NCBI RefSeq assembly: GCF_934668725.1
Contig: NZ_CAKUOF010000006.1
Span: 162,187-226,186 of the forward strand
DNA: 64,000 nt
DNA from: an uncultured Dysgonomonas sp.
GTDB lineage: Bacteria; Bacteroidota; Bacteroidia; Bacteroidales; Dysgonomonadaceae
Direction of reading: 5' to 3'
The notes under the pieces are model-generated. The model worked only from the letters and a program-made list of their open reading frames with translations, searched no databases and was not told where the DNA came from. How positions within the stretch are numbered: the first letter of the stretch is position 1; every line of letters begins with the position of its first letter. The position numbers and the translations under genes were made by a program. Positions 55,612 through 63,699 of the stretch are shown one piece after another.

Positions 55612-55848
55612 TTATTTTGCGTTAGCTTCAATATAAGAAACTGCGTCTCCTACTGTCGAAATTTTTTCAGCTTGATCATCTGGAATAGAAATACCGAATT
55701 CTTTTTCGAATTCCATGATAAGTTCTACTGTATCAAGTGAGTCAGCTCCTAGATCGTTTGTAAAACTAGCAGCATTTGTAACTTCTGTTTCTTCAACACC
55801 TAATTTATCAACGATAATTGCTTTAACTCTTGATGCTACGTCAGACAT
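55612..55848 (-). CDS. acpP: Acyl carrier protein
   Basis: 78 aa, very acidic, four-helix protein. Ser37 in GADSLDTVELIM is the phosphopantetheine attachment site. Typical start MSDVASRVKAIIVDKLGVEE. It carries growing fatty acids to FabF, encoded 19 bases downstream. First gene of acpP-fabF-rnc. Confidence 0.98.
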   Translation of the reverse strand: MSDVASRVKAIIVDKLGVEETEVTNAASFTNDLGADSLDTVELIMEFEKEFGISIPDDQAEKISTVGDAVSYIEANAK

Positions 55849-55899
55849 AACTTTTTGATTTTAATGAATAATTAAATTTTATTTCTAATTTTGTCGATG

Positions 55900-55931
55900 C
55901 AAAGTAAGCGTATTTTATTAATACGAAACAA
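55900..55931 (-). promoter_or_regulatory. Possible promoter of acpP-fabF-rnc
   Basis: On the minus strand, TACTTTG (near 55900-55906) with TTG at 55929-55931, about 22 bases apart. The -7 box is one base shorter than TAnnTTTG. It lies about 52 bases before the acpP start. Confidence 0.35.
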
Positions 55932-56004
55932 ATATTTTGCATAGAAAATTCGTTAAAACTGCACATTTCTTGTTTTTGTGTGCAAAGTCAACTAAAAGCT
56001 GTTT

Positions 56005-56583
56005 ATGGTCAATATAGCTATTTTTGCTTCCGGGTCAGGCTCTAACGCTGAGAATATTAGCAATTATTTTAAAGATAAAGACGGTGTGTCTATAAGGCTG
56101 ATTATATCGAATAAAGCAGATGCTTTTGTGCATAAAAGAGCCGAGGTTTTAGGTATAAAATCGGTAACATTTTCTAAAGACAGCTTTGAAAATAGTGATT
56201 TGGTACTTGATTGCTTAAAAGAAAATAAGATTGATTTTATCGTATTGGCAGGTTTTTTATTGAAAGTTCCTCAGAATCTGATCGATGCTTATCCTCAACG
56301 AATAATAAATATTCATCCGGCTTTGCTTCCTAAGTTTGGTGGAAAGGGTATGTATGGAGATAATGTTCATAAGGCGGTTGTTGCAGCCCGAGAAACTGAA
56401 TCGGGAATAACAATTCATTATATTAATGAGAATTACGATGAAGGAGCTATCATTTTTCAAGCCAGATGTGATGTATTGCCCGATGATACCTATCAGGATG
56501 TTGCCGAAAAAGTTCATCAATTGGAATATCTTCATTTTCCTCCTGTAATCAACTCTGTAATAGCTGAATTAAGTAAAGAGTGA
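56005..56583 (+). CDS. purN: Phosphoribosylglycinamide formyltransferase
   Basis: 192 aa GART enzyme that adds a formyl group from 10-formyl-THF to GAR in purine synthesis. Visible are the phosphate loop FASGSGSNAENI (about residues 7-18), the folate/catalytic segment INIHPALLPKFGGKGMYG (His and downstream Asp) and TESGITIHYINENYDEGAII. Length is normal. It stands alone, divergent from acpP (156-bp gap) and convergent with the low-complexity protein gene. Confidence 0.97.
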   Translation: MVNIAIFASGSGSNAENISNYFKDKDGVSIRLIISNKADAFVHKRAEVLGIKSVTFSKDSFENSDLVLDCLKENKIDFIVLAGFLLKVPQNLIDAYPQRIINIHPALLPKFGGKGMYGDNVHKAVVAARETESGITIHYINENYDEGAIIFQARCDVLPDDTYQDVAEKVHQLEYLHFPPVINSVIAELSKE

Positions 56584-56678
56584 AAAATATTGGTGTATTT
56601 TATAGATTGTAACAATCTATATTTGTTATACTTGCCAAAGCAATAAAAAGGTCTGTGACCTTTATAATCTCAAAATAG

Positions 56679-56714
56679 AAAAAGAGCAAAAGTGAATCAC
56701 TTTTTGCTCTTTTT
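56679..56714. terminator. Bidirectional terminator between purN and the low-complexity protein gene
   Basis: Stem AAAAAGAGCAAAAGTGA / TCACTTTTTGCTCTTTTT with a single-base bulge and a 1-2 base loop. T-runs lie on both sides. Confidence 0.8.
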
Positions 56715-56736
56715 TTATTACTATAGAGTATATTTT

Positions 56737-57834
56737 TTAATTATCGTACTTTACCTCGTACCACACTTCTCCGTTTGGATTTCCCGATACAGTATTTCTG
56801 GTACGTACCTCTTTATTAATTATTTCTTTCTTTCTAAGTCTGTTTACTTCTATTTTATCTACTTCTTTTCCGTTGATGAAATAAGTAGGTTCATTTCCGA
56901 ATTCCGAAGTTTCTTCATCTATTACTGTGGCTGTGTTTATACTGGTATTGTCAGTATTATTGGAGTAGGACGGACTCGTTGCAGGTTTCTTTCTTAAGGA
57001 AGCACGACCTGCTCCTCCCGATAATCGCGATGACATAGAACCAGCACTTGTCGTTTGTGCTTGTTCTTTTCTTAGATCTTCCAATAAGGCTTCTACCGCA
57101 AGTGCGGCTTCTTCCATTGTTTTGTATTGAGATGTATATTTGTTTTTGTTAAATACCGATGACTTTTTGGGCGTTGACTTTGTTTGACCGGTTTTGTTTG
57201 CCTCTGTTTTGGGTTGAGTATTGTTTGTAATTGCCTTTGGTATATTATCAGTCTGCTCTTCGCTTCCAAATGTTATTGGAGAGTTTTTAATCGTTGAGGA
57301 TTTTATTCCTGTTTCAGTATTTGCTTCAACTTTATTATTGTTGTTGACAGGCTCTCTGTTGCTTAAAATTTCTGTTGGTTTTAATGCTTCTTTTCTTATA
57401 ATACCGGCTCTTGCAGGAGCTTTTTCTTTATTGTTAGTTTCGGTTTTAGTGGCTTCTGCGGATGAAGTGACCCGTTTACTCAAGGGTCTCTCGATTGGGG
57501 TTTCTTGAGTATTTTGGTTATCCTCCTTTATTAGATAACTACCCTCATCTTCTTTTATTTTCGTGTTTTGGGGGGCAGATGCGGTATTGTCTGTTGTATC
57601 TGATTGATTTTCTTCTTCTTTCTGAATAGTTGAATTTCCTTGTGTTTGGTAAACAACCAGACCATCATCGTTTATGTAAAATGTATTTAGTGATTTGAAC
57701 TGATTTTCAAGACGTTTTTTTTCATTCTCGTCAATTTTAGTACTGCGAGAATCCCTGTTGGGGCTTTGTGCGAAAGCATATGATGCTATGAAAAGCAGAA
57801 CTATTGTTACTGAGAGTTTCATCTTATTATTCAT
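56737..57834 (-). CDS. Secreted low-complexity (N/T/K-rich) protein, unknown
   Basis: 365 aa from the ATG at 57834 (MNNKMKLS); the frame reaches 57897, but the extra residues precede the signal peptide (LSVTIVLLFIASYAFA, cleaved before QSP). A start at 57822 is also possible. The mature protein is mostly disordered: Asn, Thr, Lys, Glu and Ser with segments like KTETNNKEKAPARAG and TNNTQPKTEANKTG. A short ordered helix (TMEEAALAVEALLEDLRKEQ) and a C-terminal beta hairpin (TYFINGKEVDKIEVNRLRK ... EVWYEVKYDN) follow. I recognise no family. It may be a periplasmic linker or envelope-bridging protein. Confidence 0.75.
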   Translation of the reverse strand: MNNKMKLSVTIVLLFIASYAFAQSPNRDSRSTKIDENEKKRLENQFKSLNTFYINDDGLVVYQTQGNSTIQKEEENQSDTTDNTASAPQNTKIKEDEGSYLIKEDNQNTQETPIERPLSKRVTSSAEATKTETNNKEKAPARAGIIRKEALKPTEILSNREPVNNNNKVEANTETGIKSSTIKNSPITFGSEEQTDNIPKAITNNTQPKTEANKTGQTKSTPKKSSVFNKNKYTSQYKTMEEAALAVEALLEDLRKEQAQTTSAGSMSSRLSGGAGRASLRKKPATSPSYSNNTDNTSINTATVIDEETSEFGNEPTYFINGKEVDKIEVNRLRKKEIINKEVRTRNTVSGNPNGEVWYEVKYDN

Positions 57835-57931
57835 TTCTGTTAAAAGAACATTTGTTTTGATCCATCTAACCGGATTATTTCTTAAAGTATGCTTCAAAAA
57901 AACGATACGCTTTACGTGTTCTTAGAGCCTG

Positions 57932-57939
57932 CAAATTTA
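57932..57939 (-). promoter_or_regulatory. Bacteroidota -7 element (TAAATTTG) before the low-complexity protein gene
   Basis: A TAnnTTTG match about 98 bases before the start at 57834 and downstream of the BASS transporter gene. No clear -33 box. It supports a start downstream of 57897. Confidence 0.35.
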
Positions 57940-57991
57940 ACACAAATCTTTGAGATAAAAAATAGAAAATTGTTAACCACGTGAAAATGTG

Positions 57992-58879
57992 TCAATTTCG
58001 TCTTTGCTTATACCATACTTGACTTGAGTTGATTATATTTTGCCAAAGTATGTACGCTCCTGGTCCGATTGATGCAATTGGGTTCAAATAGGTTTGTGTC
58101 ATCCAGATGGAAAGTATAGTGTTTTTCTGTCCTAATCCCTGTCCTCCGGCAATGGTATCGCTGTATCGTCGTCCTAATAACCGCCCGACATAAAACTGCA
58201 CGATGCAAATGCCTAATGTTAATACAGCAATTATAAGAGATGTTTTAACATGGTTACTGCCCTCTACCAAGAGAAAATTAACAGTCCGTGCAGTTACTAT
58301 CATTAAAGCTATATTCCATAAATAAAATGAATAAGATTGCGAAGTTTTTATCTTATTGTGAGTTTTTGGTGATATTTTACTTAAAAGAATAGCCAAGAAG
58401 AACGGAAGTAATAATAGTAGAAATACCCGTAGTGTAATTTCTTGTAGCTCTTCCCAAAAAGAAAAGCCCGAATGATCTCCTATAAGAGTAAATAGTAATG
58501 GTGCTACTATGGCGACAGTTAAGTTACTAAGCAGGCTGAATGCGGTCAGGCTGGCGGTATTGCCTCCCAGCATACCTGTAATGACTACTGCTGAGGTTGC
58601 AGTAGGAGCTAATATACAGATCATTGCACTTTGAGCAATAATAGGATCTATGCCACGTATAGCGAGATACGCTCCAATACTACCCAATAGTTGAATTATT
58701 AAAAGCCATAAGTGTAGGATCGAAAACCTAACTGATTTGACGGATATGTTGGTATATGTAATGAGCAGCATGAAAAAGATGAGATAAGGGGTCAAAAATG
58801 ATAACTCCGATAGATAGGAGTAAAACAAGGCTCCTGTAATCATAGATATGGGCATCATGTATGATTTGATCTTTTTCAA
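57992..58879 (-). CDS. Bile acid:sodium symporter (BASS) family transporter
   Basis: 295 aa with about nine hydrophobic segments. The central conserved region ILAPTATSAVVITGMLGGN and the GGQGLGQKNTILSIWMTQTYLNP segment near the end are the two pseudo-symmetric sodium-site motifs of the BASS fold. Despite the family name, substrates are often small organic acids. The start is a TTG at 58879; the next ATG (58858) would remove the basic MKKIKSY segment that family members share, so TTG is preferred. A TATCTTTG promoter element lies at 58906. Confidence 0.85.
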   Translation of the reverse strand: MKKIKSYMMPISMITGALFYSYLSELSFLTPYLIFFMLLITYTNISVKSVRFSILHLWLLIIQLLGSIGAYLAIRGIDPIIAQSAMICILAPTATSAVVITGMLGGNTASLTAFSLLSNLTVAIVAPLLFTLIGDHSGFSFWEELQEITLRVFLLLLLPFFLAILLSKISPKTHNKIKTSQSYSFYLWNIALMIVTARTVNFLLVEGSNHVKTSLIIAVLTLGICIVQFYVGRLLGRRYSDTIAGGQGLGQKNTILSIWMTQTYLNPIASIGPGAYILWQNIINSSQVWYKQRRN

Positions 58880-58905
58880 CTGTTTCTGTTTGTTTTAATT
58901 CTATA

Positions 58906-58913
58906 CAAAGATA
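58906..58913 (-). promoter_or_regulatory. Bacteroidota -7 element (TATCTTTG) before the BASS gene
   Basis: A full match to TAnnTTTG, 27 bases before the proposed TTG start, with no clear -33 box. Its closeness supports translation from 58879 with a short leader. Confidence 0.45.
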
Positions 58914-59031
58914 AGTTTAAATCTTTCTCTTAGGTGAAAGAATATGTTTAATGATATACTTTGAAAATTTATCAGCTTATCGCTGTTTCTTTTAACAAAG
59001 TAATAAATAGATCTGCGAACTTAAATAGAAA

Positions 59032-59058
59032 AATGCCCGACAGAGTTGTTCGGGCATT
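59032..59058 (-). terminator. Rho-independent terminator of the NatAB-type operon
   Basis: A 9-bp GC-rich stem (AATGCCCGA / TCGGGCATT) with a 9-base loop, followed leftward by TTTCTATTT. It lies 27 bases past the permease stop codon. Confidence 0.8.
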
Positions 59059-59084
59059 AGCGATATTTAATGAGTTCGTTAATC

Positions 59085-60371
59085 TTATTTATAAGAGAAC
59101 CATTTGATAAGCTCTTTGATAGTTGGCTTTTTTCCGTACATAAGGATTCCTACACGATAAATTTTTGCCGCAAACTTAACCACAAAGAAAATGCTTGCAT
59201 ATAAAATGACTATGGATAAGATTTTTTCCCATAAAGGAATTTCGAAAGGTATGCGTACCATCATTACGATGGGAGATGTCAGAGGTATCATCGAGCACCA
59301 GAAGGCTAACGGTCCGTCAGGATTTTGAAGACTGTATATACCTACGTAAAAGGCAAACATGAATATAAGTGTTATAGGCATAACAAACTGCTGTGTATCT
59401 TGTGCGTTATCCACTGCTGCACCGAACATGGCAAAAAGAGATGCATAAATAAGGTATCCTCCAATGAAAAGAAGTAAGAAATAGACAATGATTTCGATCC
59501 AGTTTATGGAGAACAACATTTGTATATTGCCTAATTGAGAAGAGATACTTTGAATATCGGCAGCCGGGAATAGTGAGTTTTTCACTCCCAGAATAATGGC
59601 AAAAATTCCAAACCAGATGAATAGCTGAGTGATGCCTGTAAGTCCTATTCCAATGATCTTGCCCATCATTAAATCGAAAGGACGTACCGATGAAATCATA
59701 ACTTCGACAATTCGATTGCTTTTTTCTTCAACGACTCCCTGCATAACCATTGTGCCATACATGAGTATAAACAGATACATGATAAAAGTGAAAATACCTC
59801 CGATAGCTGCTGCAATATCGGTAGATGTTTCTTTCTCCGACCCATCGTCACTCCATCTCAGTGTTGTTATTTTTATATTTCCCGAGCTTTCAATAACATG
59901 ACGTATATCAACCATTACTTGGGTATCTATATCTGCCTTTTGTGCCAGAAGATTTATTTTGTCTGATTTTACAATCTCCGAAAGTGTATTATTGATATAA
60001 CCTTGTAGGTCTAAAGGCACTTGTTTTTCGGAAACAAAAGTCGCAGCAGCAGAGTTGTCTGTTAAGTCGCCGGTTATTTCGAGTATTCCAAATAAGTCTT
60101 TTCCTACTTTCGTTTTTAAATTATCGTCCTGACTATTGCTTATTATTTCGAATGTATAATGATCGAATGATTTTAGGTGTGAAGCATATCTTCCGGTATT
60201 ATCAATTACAGCGATACGTTTCGTCTCAGAATCTTTGATGTTTGATAATAACAGCGGGACAAATACTAATGCAATCATAAGAAGTGGCATCAATATGGTA
60301 AGTACCACAAATGACTTCTTTTTTATTCGTGAAAGATATTCTCTCTTGATTATAATACTTAATGCTTTCAT
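59085..60371 (-). CDS. ABC-2 type permease (NatB-like)
   Basis: 428 aa. One N-terminal helix (FVVLTILMPLLMIALVFVPLLL, about 21-42), a large extracytoplasmic domain (about 45-180), then five C-terminal helices (about 185-410), including GIFTFIMYLFILMYGTMV and the ABC-2 segment VVEEKSNRIVEVMISSVRPF. This is the NatB/YhaP plan used for sodium or drug extrusion; the substrate is unknown. Its start overlaps the ATPase stop by 4 bases (ATGA), so translation is coupled. Confidence 0.92.
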   Translation of the reverse strand: MKALSIIIKREYLSRIKKKSFVVLTILMPLLMIALVFVPLLLSNIKDSETKRIAVIDNTGRYASHLKSFDHYTFEIISNSQDDNLKTKVGKDLFGILEITGDLTDNSAAATFVSEKQVPLDLQGYINNTLSEIVKSDKINLLAQKADIDTQVMVDIRHVIESSGNIKITTLRWSDDGSEKETSTDIAAAIGGIFTFIMYLFILMYGTMVMQGVVEEKSNRIVEVMISSVRPFDLMMGKIIGIGLTGITQLFIWFGIFAIILGVKNSLFPAADIQSISSQLGNIQMLFSINWIEIIVYFLLLFIGGYLIYASLFAMFGAAVDNAQDTQQFVMPITLIFMFAFYVGIYSLQNPDGPLAFWCSMIPLTSPIVMMVRIPFEIPLWEKILSIVILYASIFFVVKFAAKIYRVGILMYGKKPTIKELIKWFSYK

Positions 60372-61273
60372 TGTGCTGTAACTGTTTGAATAAATATTTC
60401 GTTCATAGATGGCAGTTCTTCTTCAAAAGAGAGTACTTCGTATTTATTGGTGATTTCCCTAAGAATTTCGGAGTTACTTGATTGTCCGGATTTCTTGATT
60501 CTTACTTTGGAGGTTTCCGAATTGGATTCTTTAGATTCCAACGAAAATAATCCGGAAGGTAGTTCAAAGTCGTTTCCGCTTACAGTGACGGTAAAAACGT
60601 GTTTTTTGTATTTGTTTCGAATCTCTGTTACATTTCCTTGTAATACGACTTGCGATTTATTAATGAGTGTAATCTCGTCGCAAAGGGCTTCGACCGACTC
60701 CATATTATGAGTTGAGAGAATAATTGTTTTTCCTTTTTCTTTCAATTCGAGTATTTCCTTCTTTAATAGTTCGGCATTAACCGGGTCGAATCCGCTGAAA
60801 GGTTCGTCCAGTATTAATAAATCAGGATTGTGAATCACTGTAGTTATGAACTGTATTTTTTGTTGCATACCCTTCGATAGCTCTTCGACCTTTTTGTCTT
60901 TCCATGAGGTGATGTTAAATTTCTCAAACCACTCATCGATTCTTTGGTTGGCTTCGTGTTTTTTTAAGCCTTTAAGTTCGGCTAAGAATAAAGCATGCTC
61001 TTTTACTTTCATCTTTTTGTATAGGCCTCTCTCCTCAGGAAGATAGCCTATATTGTATATGTCTGAAGGAAGGGATGCTCTGCCATTGAGGAAAACTTCA
61101 CCGCTGTCGGGTGCTGTAATCCGATTTATGATCCGTATCAGAGTTGTTTTTCCGGCTCCGTTAGGACCCAGTAAGCCATAGATCTTACCCTTGGGTACTT
61201 GTATACTTACATCATTAAGAGCCCTATGATTTGCATATTGCTTAATTATATTTCTGGCTTCTAGGTATATCAT
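60368..61273 (-). CDS. ABC transporter ATPase (NatA-like)
   Basis: 301 aa. Walker A GLLGPNGAGKTTLIRI (about 33), Q-loop region YLPEERGLY typical of NatA/YhaQ, signature ELSKGMQQKI, Walker B LLILDEPFSGFDP, switch His in STHNME. A C-terminal regulatory tail of about 80 residues follows (DUF4162-like; VTVSGNDFELPSG). It powers the NatB-like permease encoded next. First gene of a two-gene operon. Confidence 0.95.
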   Translation of the reverse strand: MIYLEARNIIKQYANHRALNDVSIQVPKGKIYGLLGPNGAGKTTLIRIINRITAPDSGEVFLNGRASLPSDIYNIGYLPEERGLYKKMKVKEHALFLAELKGLKKHEANQRIDEWFEKFNITSWKDKKVEELSKGMQQKIQFITTVIHNPDLLILDEPFSGFDPVNAELLKKEILELKEKGKTIILSTHNMESVEALCDEITLINKSQVVLQGNVTEIRNKYKKHVFTVTVSGNDFELPSGLFSLESKESNSETSKVRIKKSGQSSNSEILREITNKYEVLSFEEELPSMNEIFIQTVTAQ

Positions 61274-61413
61274 ATTTTAGTATAGTTATTGTTTCTATAT
61301 TATTAGTGGGAGATGGTGCGAAAAAGTCACATCGTTATTAATCTTTTTAATATTGATTTGTTGTTTAAACTGTCAGATTACGAAATTAATTTATTATTCC
61401 AGATTATAAAGTA

Positions 61414-61421
61414 TAAATTTG
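61414..61421 (+). promoter_or_regulatory. Bacteroidota -7 element (TAAATTTG) before the YdjM-like gene
   Basis: A TAnnTTTG match, 72 bases before the ATG at 61493. No TTG at the expected -33 distance. Confidence 0.4.
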
Positions 61422-61492
61422 CGAGACTAACATATTATTTATGGGTACATTTTTAGTATTATTGTGATAAAATAATTGAATTTCAATCGTTT

Positions 61493-62293
61493 ATGGATAT
61501 TCTTACGCATGCGCTATCGGGAATTGCTATAGCAACTGTAGTTGCCAATTATAATAAAACATCTATTCTCCAAAAAGCAAAAATTATTTTGGCGGGAGCT
61601 GTTGGCGGAGCATTGCCCGATATTGATGCTGTAAGCATGTGGTCGAAATTCGATCAGACTTTGGGAGCTTTCTTTCACCTGTCGCACTCGGGGCGTTTTA
61701 TTTATAGCAGTAAGTTCTGGTATTCACACCATGCTTTTTTTCACTCATTGATTGGAAGTCTGATTTTCACTATTTTGTTTTTAGTATTGGTCTGCATAAT
61801 TAGAAACAGAAAAGAGAATAAGAGCTTGGTGGCATTCGTGAAAAATTATTCGACTTATCTTATAGCTTTTGTTTTGGGCTATTGGGCGCACCTTGCCGGA
61901 GATCTGCCTACTCCAGCATCGGTTTGGGGAGGTATTGGATTTTTTTGGCCTTCCGAAAATTATATTGGGGGCTATGGTAAAATCTGGTGGTGGAACAATT
62001 ATGATATCTTTCTGTTGATACTGTCTTGTATCATTATAAATATAACTTTGCCGGCAATATCAAAGTATATTGCGGCAAGGGCTCGAATTTTTACTTTGTC
62101 CGTTGCATGTACTACACTTTTTCTTATTCTGATACAGGTTAATACACGATATTACGACTATTCTTATGAAGGTAACAGTTCTAATTATTCCCTAATGGAA
62201 AAGAGATCGAAAGAAGAGCAAAAAAGGATTTTAGGAAATAGATTATATCTTTACATGGATAAACTAGACCGTAGTCTTAAAATTAATTTTTAA
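61493..62293 (+). CDS. YdjM-like inner-membrane metal-dependent hydrolase
   Basis: 266 aa, family PF04307 type. Metal-ligand motifs: DILTHALSG (start), GALPDIDAVS, WYSHHAFFHSLIG and YWAHLAGDLPTPASVWGG, each placed at a membrane boundary. About five helices, then a short charged cytoplasmic tail (KRSKEEQKRILG). Bacillus and E. coli relatives are membrane proteins of poorly known activity; E. coli YdjM is LexA-controlled. No LexA-like operator was recognised here. Single gene followed by the deletion scar at 62320. Confidence 0.87.
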   Translation: MDILTHALSGIAIATVVANYNKTSILQKAKIILAGAVGGALPDIDAVSMWSKFDQTLGAFFHLSHSGRFIYSSKFWYSHHAFFHSLIGSLIFTILFLVLVCIIRNRKENKSLVAFVKNYSTYLIAFVLGYWAHLAGDLPTPASVWGGIGFFWPSENYIGGYGKIWWWNNYDIFLLILSCIIINITLPAISKYIAARARIFTLSVACTTLFLILIQVNTRYYDYSYEGNSSNYSLMEKRSKEEQKRILGNRLYLYMDKLDRSLKINF

Positions 62294-62319
62294 GACCTGA
62301 AACTTTAACTAACCGGAAA

Positions 62320-62421
62320 ATGGAGCTAAATATAAAACCCAAAGAAGCTACAGCCATAATCAATTCAGTTATTGGAGGGATTGTTCCCTAAATTGGAGTG
62401 CAGCAATCACAGTAGAAGGCT
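62320..62421 (+). pseudogene. N-terminal scrap of a DUF2791/BrxD-like ATPase
   Basis: ATG at 62320 opens 23 codons (MELNIKPKEATAIINS and VIGGIVP) closed by TAA. Continuing past the stop gives IGVQQ and, after a one-base frame change, ITVEGYG. This resembles the opening of BrxD-like/DUF2791 ATP-binding proteins (a run like AIINSLxxGVVPRxGLxxITVGR), with the conserved Arg turned into a stop. The Walker A region that should follow is absent, and the DNA runs directly into the TelA-like fragment. Family call from memory of the pattern; moderate. Confidence 0.45.
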
Positions 62422-62835
62422 ATGGGCAATGTAAAAGAAGGGCATAGTTTGGTGCAAAGTAATAATGCATCTTTTCCGGATCGGTTACAATCATGTATGC
62501 TTAATACTTTGCCTTTGTCGCGAAATCAGATGATACTTTCTTTGAATGTTGCCAATACACAGCAAATATTAGAAGCTCAGCATTACCTGTCTAAATTTAT
62601 TAACAAAGTCATTAGACGGAGTAGTAAGGCACTGCGTAAGTCGGGTTCGCAAATAGCAAGAGAAAATGAGCGTGAAATTATAAATTTATCAACCCTTCAA
62701 CATTTAAACAAAGACTTGTTGGCGACAGTCTACGATGTGTTAGAAGTACAACAGGAGGCTCGCTACCTCAGAGGGCAAGCCGAAACAAGTTTACTCATGG
62801 TGGAAAAAGAACTGGCTCAGCTTGTTGGTGAATAA
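62422..62835 (+). pseudogene. C-terminal fragment of a TelA/KlaA-like protein
   Basis: 137 aa in frame. From about residue 45 it matches the end of toxic-anion-resistance (TelA) proteins: LNVANTQQILEAQHYLSKFI, RENEREIINLSTLQHLNKDLL and EVQQEARYLRGQAETSLLMV, then KELAQL. Complete members have about 360-400 residues, so more than half is lost. The first 40 residues do not look like TelA and may be read-through across the deletion join. Together with the preceding scrap it looks like one internal deletion inside a former operon. It may or may not still be translated. Confidence 0.65.
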
Positions 62836-62958
62836 ACTAAATAGCCTTAATGAGGTCCTATTGCACATTTGTTGTTTTATGCTCTTTGGGTAACTTCTTT
62901 TAACCTTCCATAATGCAAGAGAAGGTTAAAAAAACAAGTTAGATATATTTCTATTTTT

Positions 62959-63699
62959 TTAAAGCTTAACTATGGATATAGAAACAGAAGGTTTTGAGTA
63001 GACCGCATCTACAGTAAGACTGGTAAGTGGATCTCCCTGTAAGGTTGCTCCAGAACGAGTCCTATAGAATGAATAGCGAAGCAAATCGCCTTGTGCTAAA
63101 AATGTAATTGCAGTAGGAAGAATTGCCGGAGTACTTTGTCCCGAAGACCAGTCGATTGTGAATATAGGCCTATAACCCACTACTGTAAACCAACCATTCC
63201 CATTATTACTACTTTTTTCTAGGTACATATTTATAAATATCTTACTACCATTTGTATTTGTTCCAAATATGTAATTAATCAAAGAATTTATCTGATATAT
63301 TCCGCTTTCAGCAATCCGTAGGAAGCCGTTTTGTACGGTTACACCCAAGTTGTTTATTACGATATCATTTTCATCTAATGCAATTGATTGACTAAATCCG
63401 TCGTTAAAAACTGTGAGTCGACCGGGGGTCGAAGAGCTATTGAGTATCTGTCTAGTAGTCTGAATAGCAGTAATAGGACTGGAGGCTTGGGTTGCAATTG
63501 ATCGTACAACATACCCATCAGGGTCGACAAATAATGGTTTGAGATCAGCATTGCTGCCGCTCTTCGGAGATGTGTTTTTGACAATTAAATCTCCTTCGAT
63601 GTGTAAGGCGGCTTGAGGGCTTTCTGTGTTGACTCCGACTTGGGCGTATGAAAGTCCCAAGGAGAAAGAAAAAATAAATAGTAAAGTCTTTTTAATCAT
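62959..63699 (-). CDS. Secreted protein, Bacteroidota C1q/jelly-roll-like, unknown function
   Basis: 246 aa from the ATG at 63699 (MIKKTLLFIFSFSLGLSYA signal, cleaved before QVGV); the longer frame to 63744 adds 15 residues before the signal. After the mature start QVGVNTESPQAALHIEGDL, a common opening in Bacteroidota surface proteins, a beta-rich domain follows, with IRLAESGIYQINSLINY-like strands (FLRIAESGIYQINSLINYIF) and FLAQGDLLRYSFYRT. This pattern resembles C1q/TNF-like jelly rolls. No binding partner can be assigned. Leftward single gene. Confidence 0.75.
   Translation of the reverse strand: MIKKTLLFIFSFSLGLSYAQVGVNTESPQAALHIEGDLIVKNTSPKSGSNADLKPLFVDPDGYVVRSIATQASSPITAIQTTRQILNSSSTPGRLTVFNDGFSQSIALDENDIVINNLGVTVQNGFLRIAESGIYQINSLINYIFGTNTNGSKIFINMYLEKSSNNGNGWFTVVGYRPIFTIDWSSGQSTPAILPTAITFLAQGDLLRYSFYRTRSGATLQGDPLTSLTVDAVYSKPSVSISIVKL

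Noticed and set aside
56692..56997. 101-aa hydrophobic frame on the plus strand opposite the low-complexity protein gene
   Set aside because: Antisense of a real secreted protein gene; its hydrophobicity comes from reading N/K/T-rich codons backwards, and it starts in a terminator.
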